From Mycosarcoma maydis (Eukaryota > Basidiomycota > Ustilaginomycetes > Ustilaginales), in contig NC_026478.1 of the NCBI RefSeq assembly GCF_000328475.2, positions 2,232,001 through 2,296,000 of the forward strand: 64,000 nucleotides of DNA. The letters are read 5' to 3'. Shown here piece after piece: positions 42,317 through 52,659 of the stretch. The notes below the pieces were generated by a model that made no database searches, was not told the DNA's origin, and worked only from the letters and a program-made list of their open reading frames with translations. The first letter of the stretch is position 1. The number at the start of each line of letters is the position of its first letter. The position numbers and the translations under genes were made by a program.

Positions 42317-43599
42317 TCATATATCGGAGGCAAACTGTTGATGAGTAGCGAGAGGTGTGACATGATGAGTGTGAATAGCTTCGTGTCTCCACGCATCGAT
42401 CTGCAACGACTCACCATAGGAATGTCATAAAAGTCAGGATGCGCACCAAGCCGTTCAGGGCCCCAGTAGCTTAGGTATTGGATGGGAAACCAGGTGCACG
42501 GTATCAGAGCAACGGGATGACACAGAGCCAGGCCAGCATGGTCGTATGTGACATGAAGATGTGATAGTGAGTGAGGAGAATGGAGCCAAGGAGGAGGCGC
42601 GATGGTCATGGTTAAGGGGCTCGGGAAAGTTACGGTGTAGGCACCTCCGTTGCCTGACGATACTGGATTTGGAAGACTCCAGGTGTAGTTCAAGTCGTGG
42701 GCATTACTCAGCTGGACAGCGTTGCTTGAATCGTGCAACGAAAGGTTTTGGAAGTGAATGGGTGGTATTGGCTCTGTTGAGACCGAAGCACCGAGAATTG
42801 GCTCTGCTTGGTGCTCGGATGCGGGCTGCGCAAGCTGAAGAAACGTGTCAGAAACTAGCGGCAACGACTTATCAGCGAGGGCGATAGATAGCGGTGAAAT
42901 TGCTTCAATGAGAAATGGAGTGTGCGGCCCGACGTCGAGGCCCTCGCTATCAGCCAAAAACATGGCCGGAGGGCTCACAGTAGCGTTCAGGGCAGAAGGC
43001 TTTGCGGCCAAATTCTCCGCATGCCCTTCAGCCAACTTGACGTTTGGCATGCCCGCACCTTGGTCAACGTAGGTCTCTTGATGGTCAGCAACGCTGTGGA
43101 AAGCGGAGCTGCCTTGGCTGACGTGCTGGGAATGGCCTGACTTGCGACAAGGCTGGTAGCTTCTAGGTCGAGACCAGACCACACGAGCTCTTCCTCGTCG
43201 GCGATAAGGATTTCTACTCGAAGCCTGCTGAATCGGGAGATGTGATCCGCTTCCAAGACTCATGTTTTGTTGCTGCGATGCAAGAGACTGTCGCTGGTCT
43301 TGCGTGGAATCTTGGGCAGTGTTTCGATCGTCGTGCGGCTTATGATGCGCAAGCGAATACGAAAAGCTGTTATTGACACGCTCGTGTCCACCACGCCCTC
43401 GGCCCAAAGTACCGCGGACGTTGTTGTGGAAGCTTTGCTTGCCTCGCGGCTTGCCACGACCCGTACCTTCGCTATGCTGTCTCATACGATCCAAGACAGA
43501 CGACTCTGTGAGCGGCTCAGGTCGATCAGGCAAGCGCGCGTTGCTGTGAGTAGAGGTGTTGGCAATTTCCTCTGTTCGGCTGTTGTCTTTGCCCTCCAT
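42317..43599 (-). CDS. unrecognised RG-rich protein
   Basis: I do not recognise this gene. Exon 1 (42415-43599, ATG at 43597-43599) is followed by a good donor (CCTATG|GTGAGTCG), an 80-nt intron (42335-42414) ending CAACAG, and a six-codon exon that stops at 42317. The product would be 400 residues. Without splicing the frame runs on antisense through the 3' end of the CDK11 gene to 41884, which looks like noise. The N-terminal third is basic with RG repeats (GRGKPRGK, LGRGRGGHE, RRRGRARVVWSRPR), suggesting RNA binding. The rest has a Ser/Pro/Leu/His-rich middle and a Pro/Tyr-rich end (TIAPPPWLHSPHSLSHLH). There is no signal peptide or membrane segment. The role is unknown. Confidence 0.55.
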
Positions 43600-44625
43600 T
43601 GCGGCTTAGGATGCTCGCTGTGAGACTTCCAGGTGGTAAAGTGGGGTGCACGACAATGAATCAAGGTCAAGTGCTTCCAACGTGTGTGGCAGAGGAGATT
43701 TTCCGCATGTGTCTGAAGCAGTCAGATGTGGAAGACGGTGTCCGAGCAACATGAGCACTCCTCTGTACCCTGTTTGATTCTGACTGTCGGAGCAGACTAC
43801 GCAACAGTCGGAGAGCCTCAAGGTGAAAAACAATCCAGAGTTGCAAAGGCACAGGACTGTGCTGAATACGCCAAGGGCTTGATCAGCTTCGTGGCAGCTT
43901 GCAAAAGCGGACGGGAAGGCCGAAATCCAATCACGTCGTTGGTTCCATCCTGACTTTGACGAAAAGCGATACGGAAGCGAAGGTTTGGACTCGGATGGCT
44001 CAACTTAGCTCGATTCATCACACATCATGCTCCCCAATTCAAGCGAACAAGTGAACAAGTGGGCGATCAAGGATCGGCAGTGGTAAGCGCTTTGGCTACG
44101 CCGGCATGGGCACGGTTGTAATGCACGGGAAAGTGGGAGCTGAAGTGAGGTTCACATGGAGCCAAAGTGGTGAGACCAGAAAGGGAAAGCTCGCTCAGTG
44201 AAGCTCGATCAGCAATCACAAGATGCTCCACTTTGTTCGGTGCCCATTCATTGTTGTCCTGGACCGTGCGATAGAGCAGCGAACAAGAGAATGGAGACAC
44301 TGGTCGGATCACAGAGCAAGCAGAAGATGGTTGTTTTCCCGTCTGTTCCAAGTGCGGCTTCACCGATACGGTGCGGAAAGGCGGTAAGCAAAGCTAAACT
44401 TGATCCTGTATCTAGTCAGCCTCAGTCACTGAGTCGCATGAGCTTACGAGTCAACGTTAGAATCAAGCTTTGGCAATGCAGGAGGGGGTTGAGACAAAAT
44501 GACAAATGAAACGGATGGGAACGACACGATGTGATCTGCAAGAGCAAACCTACTAGTAAATGAGTGTGTGACTGAATCAAAAGATATGATTCGAAGCGAC
44601 GGAAAGCGGGTGGAATGCTACTAGA
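43600..44625. other. spacer between two minus-strand genes
   Basis: About 1 kb holding the leader and promoter of the RG-rich gene and the 3' region of the SRF1-like gene. Open frames are short and lack protein character. Unlike most spacers it has few TCACGAAT copies. Confidence 0.5.
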
Positions 44626-46764
44626 TCATCTCCTGCTACCGCCAGTGACTCTGACAAAAATGCGGAAGAGCGAAACGGTGAGCACGATGAGATAGGCAAG
44701 CAAGCTCACAAAGACCAGTCCAATCAGAGAGCCCTGTAGTCTGCAGATGTACGGCTTGCGACTTGGATTGTTCAAGGGGCTTTCTTGGTTGGCAGGCGAC
44801 TCTCGAGGCCCCACGTAAGGACTGCCGTAATTGACGCAGATGAGCGTCGATGTAAAGTAGTTGTCGAGCGTTAACGACAGCTCCGATGACCAGAGGCAGA
44901 TAAAGATGAGCTCGGCCACCGTGTATGACAGTTTCGACTGCACTGTCCATAGACCGATGGGCCGTCCAAAATATTCAAGCCAGATCTGGAAACCGACGTG
45001 GAACAGACTGAGTGGGGCAAAGATAATTGCCACCAACGGCGATGCGCCTACCGCATCGTTGGCGCCTTCATTTCGGAGAACCACTAGCAACTTGATCGCA
45101 ACTGCCAAAGTTGCAGAGGTGAAAGCGACATTGATGGTGCGGAAGAGCAGAGGCACAAAGGGGTTGTGTATCAAAAAATTCTTCCAAGCCTCGTACCATC
45201 CGTTGGTGCGGCCATCGTCGGACCCGATGGTGCGCCCAGATTCTGTGCGTGGGAAGTAGCCAGTAGCATTTAAGCCGCCATGTCCGCGTTCTTCAGGCTT
45301 CCAAGGCGACGCCCACCCAGGTGTAGCGGGTTGGTGAACCGTAAACACGTTTGGATTCTCGACTCGAGCCTTGAAAGACATGGTCGGATATTCTGGCTCC
45401 AGGCCCTGCTTGTTCTGCTTTTCTAGATCGCGATCATCGGCGCGAGTCGTAGAGGTGCCGGCTGGCGATGGGGACACCCGACGATGCTGGTCCCCGGGAG
45501 CTGTTGAGCGCTCGTCGTTACCGAACCTAGACGGAGAGGTCACTTTGGGCGACTGAGAGGCACCACGCTTCTGATTGTTGAGCAGCCCGCTCGCACCCAG
45601 TCCTGCTGCCATGCCATTCCACATGCCTGCACCGAGCCCGTAGCCGTGATGCAGTTCGCCGCGATCTCTGCTTGTGCGCTCCTGCATCTCGATGTCGCTG
45701 CTGTCGCTGCTGCTGCTGGCATCGGATCGCATCGAGTCCGAATGCGAGTTTTGGCGATGCTGCTGTTTCTTGTTGCGCTGGTCGTGCCGTCGATTGCGAT
45801 TAGGCTTTTTGCTAGATGTGATGTTCTCCTGCGACTCGGAATGCATCCTCTCATGGTGAAAAGCCATGCGAAGATGATGCTCGTGCAGGCGCGAGCGGTA
45901 CTTTTGCGGCAGCGTGAAAGTCCACCAACGATCGGGCGACGTACTTTGAGCTTCTTGCGCCTCTGCCTGCTCAACTGCTTCAGGGGAGACGGTGTGGTCG
46001 AAAGCTATGTTGCTTTTGCCAAGGATCTGTCCGTCCTCTTGTGGTGCGCCTGATCTCCGCTCCGAAGAGGCACGGCATTCGCTGCGATCCTCATTTGCCA
46101 TCTCAGCGGCTGGCAGATTGATTGAGTCCATGTCTCTAAGGGATCTAGGAATGCTGTGAGCTTGGGGACTGGCAACGGGCGAGTTCGGCGGGCTCGGAGA
46201 CTCGTCGCGCGCCCAGACAGGGACTGTGACGATGGTGGGATTGGCCTTGCTCCGTCTCGTACGGCCGTTTGCACTGAGACTACGTGCGTCCATGTTGGTT
46301 GAGCTGCCCCCCGCCGAAGCACGGCTCGACAAGCGGCGATGACGATGGCTTGAACCCGCATTCCTGGACTGAACTAGGTCCATTTTGTGATGAAACAATG
46401 CCCTAGGATCGGAAGGAGGGGAACCCGTCAGAAAGAGGGAGCCCGTTGCTGGCGAAGACGGTAAAGAGGCGTTGCCGCCTCTGCGTTGAGCCGAGGGAGT
46501 GGCTTGCAGGCTCTGCTCATCAAACTGAACCGAGGGGGCCATGATGCTGCCGGGCCTGCTGTAAGATTCGCCGAGGTTCCGATGGGAGCCGGCATCGTCT
46601 TTGGAAGGCGCAGCTGCTGTGAACGATGTCGGCTGGTCTGTCGCTGTTGATGGATGCTTGTCTATTGTCGAGGCCTTAGCATGGTTTGTAGGCGTATCAA
46701 GGTTCAAATCAGGCGCGAGGCCAGACAGTCTCTCGGATGAGGGCGCACCGTCCACAGACGACAT
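44626..46764 (-). CDS. SRF1-like membrane regulator of phospholipase D
   Basis: 712 residues from the ATG at 46762-46764; the open frame continues 34 codons upstream to a TTG, which I treat as leader (a CTTGCCAG acceptor-like sequence lies there). The first 520 residues are Ser/Arg/His-rich and disordered. The last 190 hold four membrane segments, at about 536-560, 573-598, 614-637 and 676-705. Blocks such as GWYEAWKNFLIHNPFVPLLF, LEYFGRPIGLWTVQSKLSYT and ELIFICLWSSELSLTLDN match fungal proteins annotated as regulators of phospholipase D (yeast Srf1, which works with Spo14). The family fit is by recollection of these conserved blocks. The N-terminal tail is expected to face the cytosol. Confidence 0.75.
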   Translation of the reverse strand: MSSVDGAPSSERLSGLAPDLNLDTPTNHAKASTIDKHPSTATDQPTSFTAAAPSKDDAGSHRNLGESYSRPGSIMAPSVQFDEQSLQATPSAQRRGGNASLPSSPATGSLFLTGSPPSDPRALFHHKMDLVQSRNAGSSHRHRRLSSRASAGGSSTNMDARSLSANGRTRRSKANPTIVTVPVWARDESPSPPNSPVASPQAHSIPRSLRDMDSINLPAAEMANEDRSECRASSERRSGAPQEDGQILGKSNIAFDHTVSPEAVEQAEAQEAQSTSPDRWWTFTLPQKYRSRLHEHHLRMAFHHERMHSESQENITSSKKPNRNRRHDQRNKKQQHRQNSHSDSMRSDASSSSDSSDIEMQERTSRDRGELHHGYGLGAGMWNGMAAGLGASGLLNNQKRGASQSPKVTSPSRFGNDERSTAPGDQHRRVSPSPAGTSTTRADDRDLEKQNKQGLEPEYPTMSFKARVENPNVFTVHQPATPGWASPWKPEERGHGGLNATGYFPRTESGRTIGSDDGRTNGWYEAWKNFLIHNPFVPLLFRTINVAFTSATLAVAIKLLVVLRNEGANDAVGASPLVAIIFAPLSLFHVGFQIWLEYFGRPIGLWTVQSKLSYTVAELIFICLWSSELSLTLDNYFTSTLICVNYGSPYVGPRESPANQESPLNNPSRKPYICRLQGSLIGLVFVSLLAYLIVLTVSLFRIFVRVTGGSRR

Positions 46765-48453
46765 GTTGTCGACCGTTGCTATTCGGCCTCGTCCCCGAGT
46801 CCGTGGTTGAGTGGTAACCTGGCAAGAGCTCAGGGTCAAATCGTCAAGATGAAGCCACAGCCACAATCGTGGGAGAAATGATTTGGAAAGGAGGCGCTCG
46901 TGGGGTCGTTGCTGATTGGTTCTGCTTCTATGCGTTGTGGTTGGTGTTGATGGAGGGGCGTTAACGTCGCGGTGGCGGACCGTGAAGAAAGATGATCCGG
47001 ATGTGAGGAGAAGATAGGCTCAGATAGTCAGGGGGGAAAAGGTTGACAAATGACGAATGTGGCATATTTTGGAATTCACGAATTGAGTTGGGAACGACCC
47101 AAATAGCACGCAGCCAAACAGTCATGAGGCGACACACAGCCCGGCTCCAGGTCGGCTAGTCCCGAGTATCTCGCCAAAAAAAACAGTACATGCATCTGGC
47201 TGCATCACGTACAGCCAACTCGTTGCCAAGACACCTCATCTCGTCCTGCTACCAAGTCAGTTGGCGATCCCCGCCTCGTGGCTCGATCTTAGTGTAAGCT
47301 CCCACACCCAATACTACTAACATGTACCTTTCGTGACAGTTTTCGAAACGAGTACAAGCACTGCCGCTCGTGCGATACCTTGTCGATTCAATTCCAACGC
47401 CGGTGCTGCATACTCGAGCAAGTGAGCATCCGGTTCTTTGAGCCTGAAATGGCCTTTTCGTTCCGGTTCAGCGCGCCTTTACGTGTAGAGATCCTTCATC
47501 AACCTGGAGAAAAAGCTCTCTTCGAAATGGCGCAGTCACGAGTGTGAGTGGAGTAGGCTCATGCGAAAGAACGTCCACAGTAATCTATACACGATCCACG
47601 GATAGAAAGAAAATACGATTCATTTAAATCATGCAAAAGCAGAGAATTGACGTAGCGTGATATACGAATCGTAAATCACGAATCACGAATAAGTTACAGT
47701 CACGAGTACGTTAGAAGAGACGCGTGTTGTAGATCACAGATCCTTCAAAAAAGTAACATGTGAATCTTCCCACATCTCTATTCCCCACATCCTTAAATCG
47801 GCTACCATCAGGAATGCTAAGTTTTTCAAACTGAGCAATTCAAACATGGGAGTCGCTCTCACTCATAGCATGGTTTGTGGCTGTTCTAAAATCAGTGGTA
47901 TAGGAAGCAGGTGTGATGAGGATGATATTTTGCGGGATCTGGGCGAGCGTACAAGTGTATACAGAGAACTGGGACCATGTAGCGAATCTGTTAGATGTAT
48001 GATCTGAAAGGCATCGAGCCAAGACGAACGGAGGAACCAGAGTAGAGGAAGGCTCGCATCACAGCAGGAGCCAGAGAAGCCAAAGATAAAGTGAGAAATA
48101 CTATGACGAGGGTCACACCAACGTCACAATGCAAGTAAAGGTCATGGATGGATCGAGAAGCGGATGCGAGAGAACCGCGAGGAAGAGCAAGAAGGGTGCG
48201 GGCGTAGCGAAAGATGCAGGATCGTCTTGACGTCGTGCGTCGAGGCCAAGCACGAAGAGGGACGAAATATTGGACGTGGTATGCATGGTGATGAGACCAT
48301 GTCGACGACCTTTTGGAGAAGCGTCACGCTTCAATATGGGACAACGAGGAGTCAAATCAGTCCATGTCTTCCTGTCACGTCTACCGAACAGCACGAGAAG
48401 TGGCGAAAGATAAGTCTGATTGGAACTGCTCCGATCCTGAGACCGACAGAGAA
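46765..48453. other. 1.7-kb spacer between the SRF1-like and CCCH genes
   Basis: Between two minus-strand genes. It includes the leader of the SRF1-like gene, a short A-run near 47175, and motif copies at about 47665-47708 (AATCACGAATCACGAAT and GTCACGAGT). The left end should also contain the SRF1-like promoter. Nothing protein-like is seen on either strand. Confidence 0.55.
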
Positions 48454-50973
48454 TTAGACAGCAACAGGGTTTGACTGCACCACCGCAGCGAAGTCGAGCA
48501 TCGGAGCACCCGTACCCGTACCGTTGACAGCCGAAGACGACTGCTTAGGAGCTGCGGTGTTTAACTTGGTCTCGGCCGTGCTTGCAGATGCCGCGTCGGC
48601 AGTGGCCTTGTCATCAACTGCAGCTGGCTCGGTCTCCTTGGCAGCCTCAGGCTGCTTCTTGACGGGCGCAGGTGCCGACAGAATCGCCGAAAAGTTGGGC
48701 TTGGCAGTGCCATTGGCGCTGGAGTTAAGAGCGGCCGACGAGGACGAAGAAGGTGCCGAGGCGCCGAGGCCATTGGACAGCGCAGGGAAATCATCGGCGC
48801 TGGGCAGACGCTGCTGAGTCACAGACTTCTTCTGCCCGGACCCGTTTTGACCAGCCTGACCGTTGGCGCGACCGTTGCTGGTCTGGTTGGAGCGTGGACG
48901 AGCGCCGTTCTGCTGGTTCTGGTGGCCCTTGCCTCCCTGAATGCCATTAGGCTGCGGCTTGGCACCGTTCTGTCGGTTGACAGCTACGTGACCATTGGCA
49001 TTGCCATTGACAACAGGCTTTGAGGGAATCGAAGCAGGCATACGGTCGCCAGTAGCCGCAAGAGTCGCCGCAGGCTTGGCCTCATCCGACTTGCCGGCAG
49101 CGGCTGCAGCAGCGGCAGCAGCTGAACGCTTGCCGTTGGCGGTGTTTTCATTTTTGGGCTCGCTCTTGCCAACCACAGCACCATTTGAGTTGTTGTCCTT
49201 TGGCGCCAAGCTAGAAGCAGCATCAGTGTTGGCAGGCTTGGCACCATGACTCTGCTCCTTCTTGGCAGCCGAGGTAGCAGAGGGTGTGGGAGCGGTGGTT
49301 TCCGCAGGCTTCTGCTCAGCGGTATCGGCTCGCGACGTAGCCTTGTCCGTTGAAGCGGGCTTGTCAACTCCCGCCTCGTCGGCATTACGGATTGTGGTCT
49401 GCGCCGACGCAGGAGACGTCGACACGGTCACGTTGGTGGGGACAGCAGGAAGACCGTTGCTGTCGCTGATAGCGGCTGTGCTCGACTGAGCAGCAGAGGT
49501 GCCGTTGGCCATTGAGCCAATGGTCGATCCTCTGGCGCTCTTGGCAGCAAGAGCGCGGTTGATGCCGCGAGCTGCCTCGATCGAGTGACTCGGACGGCCA
49601 GCATTAGGACCACGCATGTCGGTGCCATCAGGCAGGATGTGGGGGAAGCGGCAGTCCTCACCGTGCTTGCAGGCGGAGCGGGCGAAGAAGTGGCAAGCAG
49701 GACGCTCGGTTGAGCGCTTGCTGAAGTCAGCTCGCGAACCGAAGCTACCACTCATGGAGGCGCCACCGCGTCGAGCGCCCTTGTGGCCACGAGGGAAGGT
49801 TTGCGAGCCGGTCAAGATGGCGCCATCAGTGCCGACCGACACGCCGTTCTGTGCGCCGGGAGCGGGCTGGAAAGGAGTGGCATGGTGAGCCATAAATGCG
49901 CTAAAGGAGGTAGCAATGTTGTTCGAGTTGTCGTAATTTGCTGCCTCATTGTCAGCGACTGTCGCCTCGGCAGCGGACGTGGTATTGGCGGCATCGCCTT
50001 GAACGGGCGCGGCGGAAGAGGAGGTCTCGGCCACGGGCTGCTGCGAGCTGTCCTTCGCTACCGTTTCTGGTCCAGCTTCACCAACCTGATTCGACTCGAA
50101 CTGTTGACGCGACTGAGCAGCAAAGTGGTTAGCGTAGGCATCGCCATCGGCTGAGTGCGGTGCATGCGCCATGTGCGGAGGAGGTGGCATGTGGACGGGC
50201 ATGGGTACACCGGCGTGCGTGTACTGAATAGGCATAGGGGGAGCCATCGAGTAGAAATGCTGTGGTGGGCCATAAGCAGGGTAGCCGTAAGCGGGAGACT
50301 GGTAGAACATAGGTGCTTGACCAGGCGAAACGGGAGCAGCGGTGGATGCTGATGCGGGCATAGCGACTGGGTGGGCAAACATGCATTTATCTCCGTATCG
50401 GCAGTTGGGAAAGAAGCGGCAAGGAATCATCTTGGCGACTTCGGGAGGCGGGAGGCTACCGGAGGAGCTCTCCTTGGGCGCATGGCCGCGGTGCTCGGGG
50501 TTGAGAGAAGGGTCGTAGAAGCTGTGCTGAGGCTGGAAGGGGTACATGGGTTGCGATATGGGGTGGTGGAGAGCATGCTGCTGGTGCATAGATGCGTCCA
50601 TCGTAGGGTGCCCCTGGTAAGCAGGAGGCTGAACGTAGCTGACAGTACCATCCGGAAGCTGTTTGCCTCCATGTGAGTCAATCACAGGTGCGCTCTGGAA
50701 GACAGCGGACTGGGTGAGCTGCAAGGCGTTGTTGATGACCGAAGCGACTTCCGGGTTTTGCTTGAGAGCTGCGTCCTGAGCTACCTCGACCGCGTTGGCG
50801 CCCTTGGCGAGGAGCTGCGTGACTACATCAACGTGGTTGCTTCGAACTGCATGGTGAAGGGCAGTGAGTCCGGCCTCATCGCGAGCATCAACGTTGAGCG
50901 AAGGATCCTCGAGAAGTGAGCTGACGAGTTCGACGTTGCCGTCCTGGGATGCCTGGAAGAGGGTAGCGGTCAT
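48454..50973 (-). CDS. ankyrin-repeat and CCCH zinc-finger RNA-binding protein
   Basis: 839 residues from the ATG at 50971-50973. Residues 1-75 contain two ankyrin-type repeats (DARDEAGLTALHHAVRSNHV). A first CCCH zinc finger, CRFFPNCRYGDKCMFAH, lies near 183-199. A second, ACHFFARSACKHGEDCRFPH, lies near 424-443. Both have a C-x5-C-x5-C-x3-H-like spacing, which fits RNA binding. The remainder is long and low-complexity (Ala/Ser/Asn/Gln). A short motif SADDFPALSNG near 722-732 is embedded in the C-terminal tail, followed by PNFSAIL. DFPAL-type peptides occur in several RNA-granule proteins. A role in mRNA decay or translation is likely but unproven. A single long exon is supported. Confidence 0.85.
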   Translation of the reverse strand: MTATLFQASQDGNVELVSSLLEDPSLNVDARDEAGLTALHHAVRSNHVDVVTQLLAKGANAVEVAQDAALKQNPEVASVINNALQLTQSAVFQSAPVIDSHGGKQLPDGTVSYVQPPAYQGHPTMDASMHQQHALHHPISQPMYPFQPQHSFYDPSLNPEHRGHAPKESSSGSLPPPEVAKMIPCRFFPNCRYGDKCMFAHPVAMPASASTAAPVSPGQAPMFYQSPAYGYPAYGPPQHFYSMAPPMPIQYTHAGVPMPVHMPPPPHMAHAPHSADGDAYANHFAAQSRQQFESNQVGEAGPETVAKDSSQQPVAETSSSAAPVQGDAANTTSAAEATVADNEAANYDNSNNIATSFSAFMAHHATPFQPAPGAQNGVSVGTDGAILTGSQTFPRGHKGARRGGASMSGSFGSRADFSKRSTERPACHFFARSACKHGEDCRFPHILPDGTDMRGPNAGRPSHSIEAARGINRALAAKSARGSTIGSMANGTSAAQSSTAAISDSNGLPAVPTNVTVSTSPASAQTTIRNADEAGVDKPASTDKATSRADTAEQKPAETTAPTPSATSAAKKEQSHGAKPANTDAASSLAPKDNNSNGAVVGKSEPKNENTANGKRSAAAAAAAAAGKSDEAKPAATLAATGDRMPASIPSKPVVNGNANGHVAVNRQNGAKPQPNGIQGGKGHQNQQNGARPRSNQTSNGRANGQAGQNGSGQKKSVTQQRLPSADDFPALSNGLGASAPSSSSSAALNSSANGTAKPNFSAILSAPAPVKKQPEAAKETEPAAVDDKATADAASASTAETKLNTAAPKQSSSAVNGTGTGAPMLDFAAVVQSNPVAV

Positions 50974-52659
50974 GACGGCGTGTCAAGTGCTATGAGAAAT
51001 GCAGATGGAAGGGCACACCAAAGCCTCGCTCCCACTGCTCTTGCTGGAATGACTCGACTGTAGCGAGCTGCGATGAATCAGTGGTGAACGAGCGACGATC
51101 AGGCACACAGAGGGTCAGGTGCTAAATGCTAAAGAGATCCAATACGATCGCTTGATGCGTGCCGGATCAGAGTGCGAAGAAAACCCTTGAGGGCGAATGC
51201 AAATAGAAGGGGCTTTCAGCTGAGCCTGGAATGCAATGGACCGGTCAAAGGGATGATCAACAAGGAGACACGAGAAGGTCGAGGCAGCTTGGAGGAGGGG
51301 GCAATCGTCAATAGAGATGAAAGGAAGCGAGGAGACAGAGAGCAAGCTGCAGTAACGAAACGTAGCAGCTTATGGGAATGACGGCTGGAAATAGGGATGA
51401 GGCCAAGAGTGGATGATGAGGACGTTGGCACAGAGGGTGTCACTTGCTTGGTCTCGCGACAGCATTAGAAGATCTTCGCCTGGTCCTCCTTGTCGGCTTG
51501 ATTGGCAGGGCAAAAAAGAATGAAAAAGCTGAGACTTGGCTTGGGAAAGGCAGAGAGCTGGTCGCTTTCAATTCGCCGCTTAACTCTCTTTCCTTCTGCC
51601 ACCTTCCCTTGGTCATTTCTGTGATTCAACGCTCAACACTCATCACGACTCACAACTTTTTTTTCTTCTCTCCATCTTCTTCGTCTTGTTCCTCCTGCTG
51701 CGTTCTCTTACCAGCCAAAATTTTCATTTCTTTTTTCCGTCCTCCAGTTCTTCCAAAAGTGAAAATAATTCACGATTGCGCTTCTGCTCGTCGGTTGAGT
51801 CAAGCAAGTGCGCTTTCTGCCAATTAAGCTCACAGCGAGTCGTGATCTTTGCTGTAGTCACGACTTGGTGATTCCACGCACGAAGAGCTTTAGCACCTAC
51901 AAATCACGAATCTCGTGTGACGCAGTTCAGGGAGAACCTTTTTTTTTGTGTCTGATCTGCTCGGACGAATGCAGCCGAACAGATACATGCTAGACTACAT
52001 CAGAGACCGACAATATGAGCTCCATGTGAGTCGGTTGTTTCTAGCAGCATGACGAGCATCATGGTTCAACATGTAACCATACCGTATAAGCATACCCTGT
52101 AGGCTGCGGCTTGGTGTGCAGCATACACGCAACTTGCCCGGTTGAGCTGGGACACGGAGCCGAACGGCGTGTACTCAGATCTCCCCAGCTACGCTCGCGA
52201 TTAGAATTCGTAAGCAAAAGGATCCGACGAAAAAGAGGCGAAAATCTTGATGAGAAAAGCGGGCCACAAAAGTCAGCGACGCTTTTCTTCCCGCCTGCCA
52301 AGTCACGAGTGGATCGTCCAACCAAACGCGAAACCCTCGCTGCAGTTGACTGACTCGCACGGCTGTGATTCACGATTTCCATCAGCACTGACAGCCTGCA
52401 CCCATAACTCACGACTCTGTATGGATTTCTTCCAAAACTTCGCAGCTGCGGTTCAAAGCTTAACACAGACATCAACAGCATCGCATCATCCCAAAGATTC
52501 TTGACATCTCGCATCCGTCCCTCACTTGAAGCCCTGACAGTATCAGCTCACTCAGAAAGCTCTGTAACACAGCCGGCACCGATTCAGGCGACTCGACAAT
52601 CATCACACGCTGAATTAGCGACTCATCGACACCGACAACTACGAAAGCCAGCGCTCGAC
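50974..52659. other. divergent spacer between the CCCH and PPR genes
   Basis: About 1.7 kb. From 51140 to about 51440 the plus strand is purine-rich, so the CCCH transcript would have a pyrimidine-rich leader. From about 51600 to 51780 it turns T/C-rich with T runs. Motif copies are sparse (near 51830-51870, 51900 and 52305). The open frame upstream of 52660 begins at a TTG and is leader. No other gene is seen. Confidence 0.55.

Noticed and set aside
46765..46866. 34-codon N-terminal extension of the SRF1-like gene
   Set aside because: It begins at a TTG codon; the first ATG in frame is at 46762-46764.
52501..52659. Start of the PPR gene at 52501
   Set aside because: The first codon is TTG and the stretch has no protein character; the ATG at 52660 begins a clear mitochondrial presequence.
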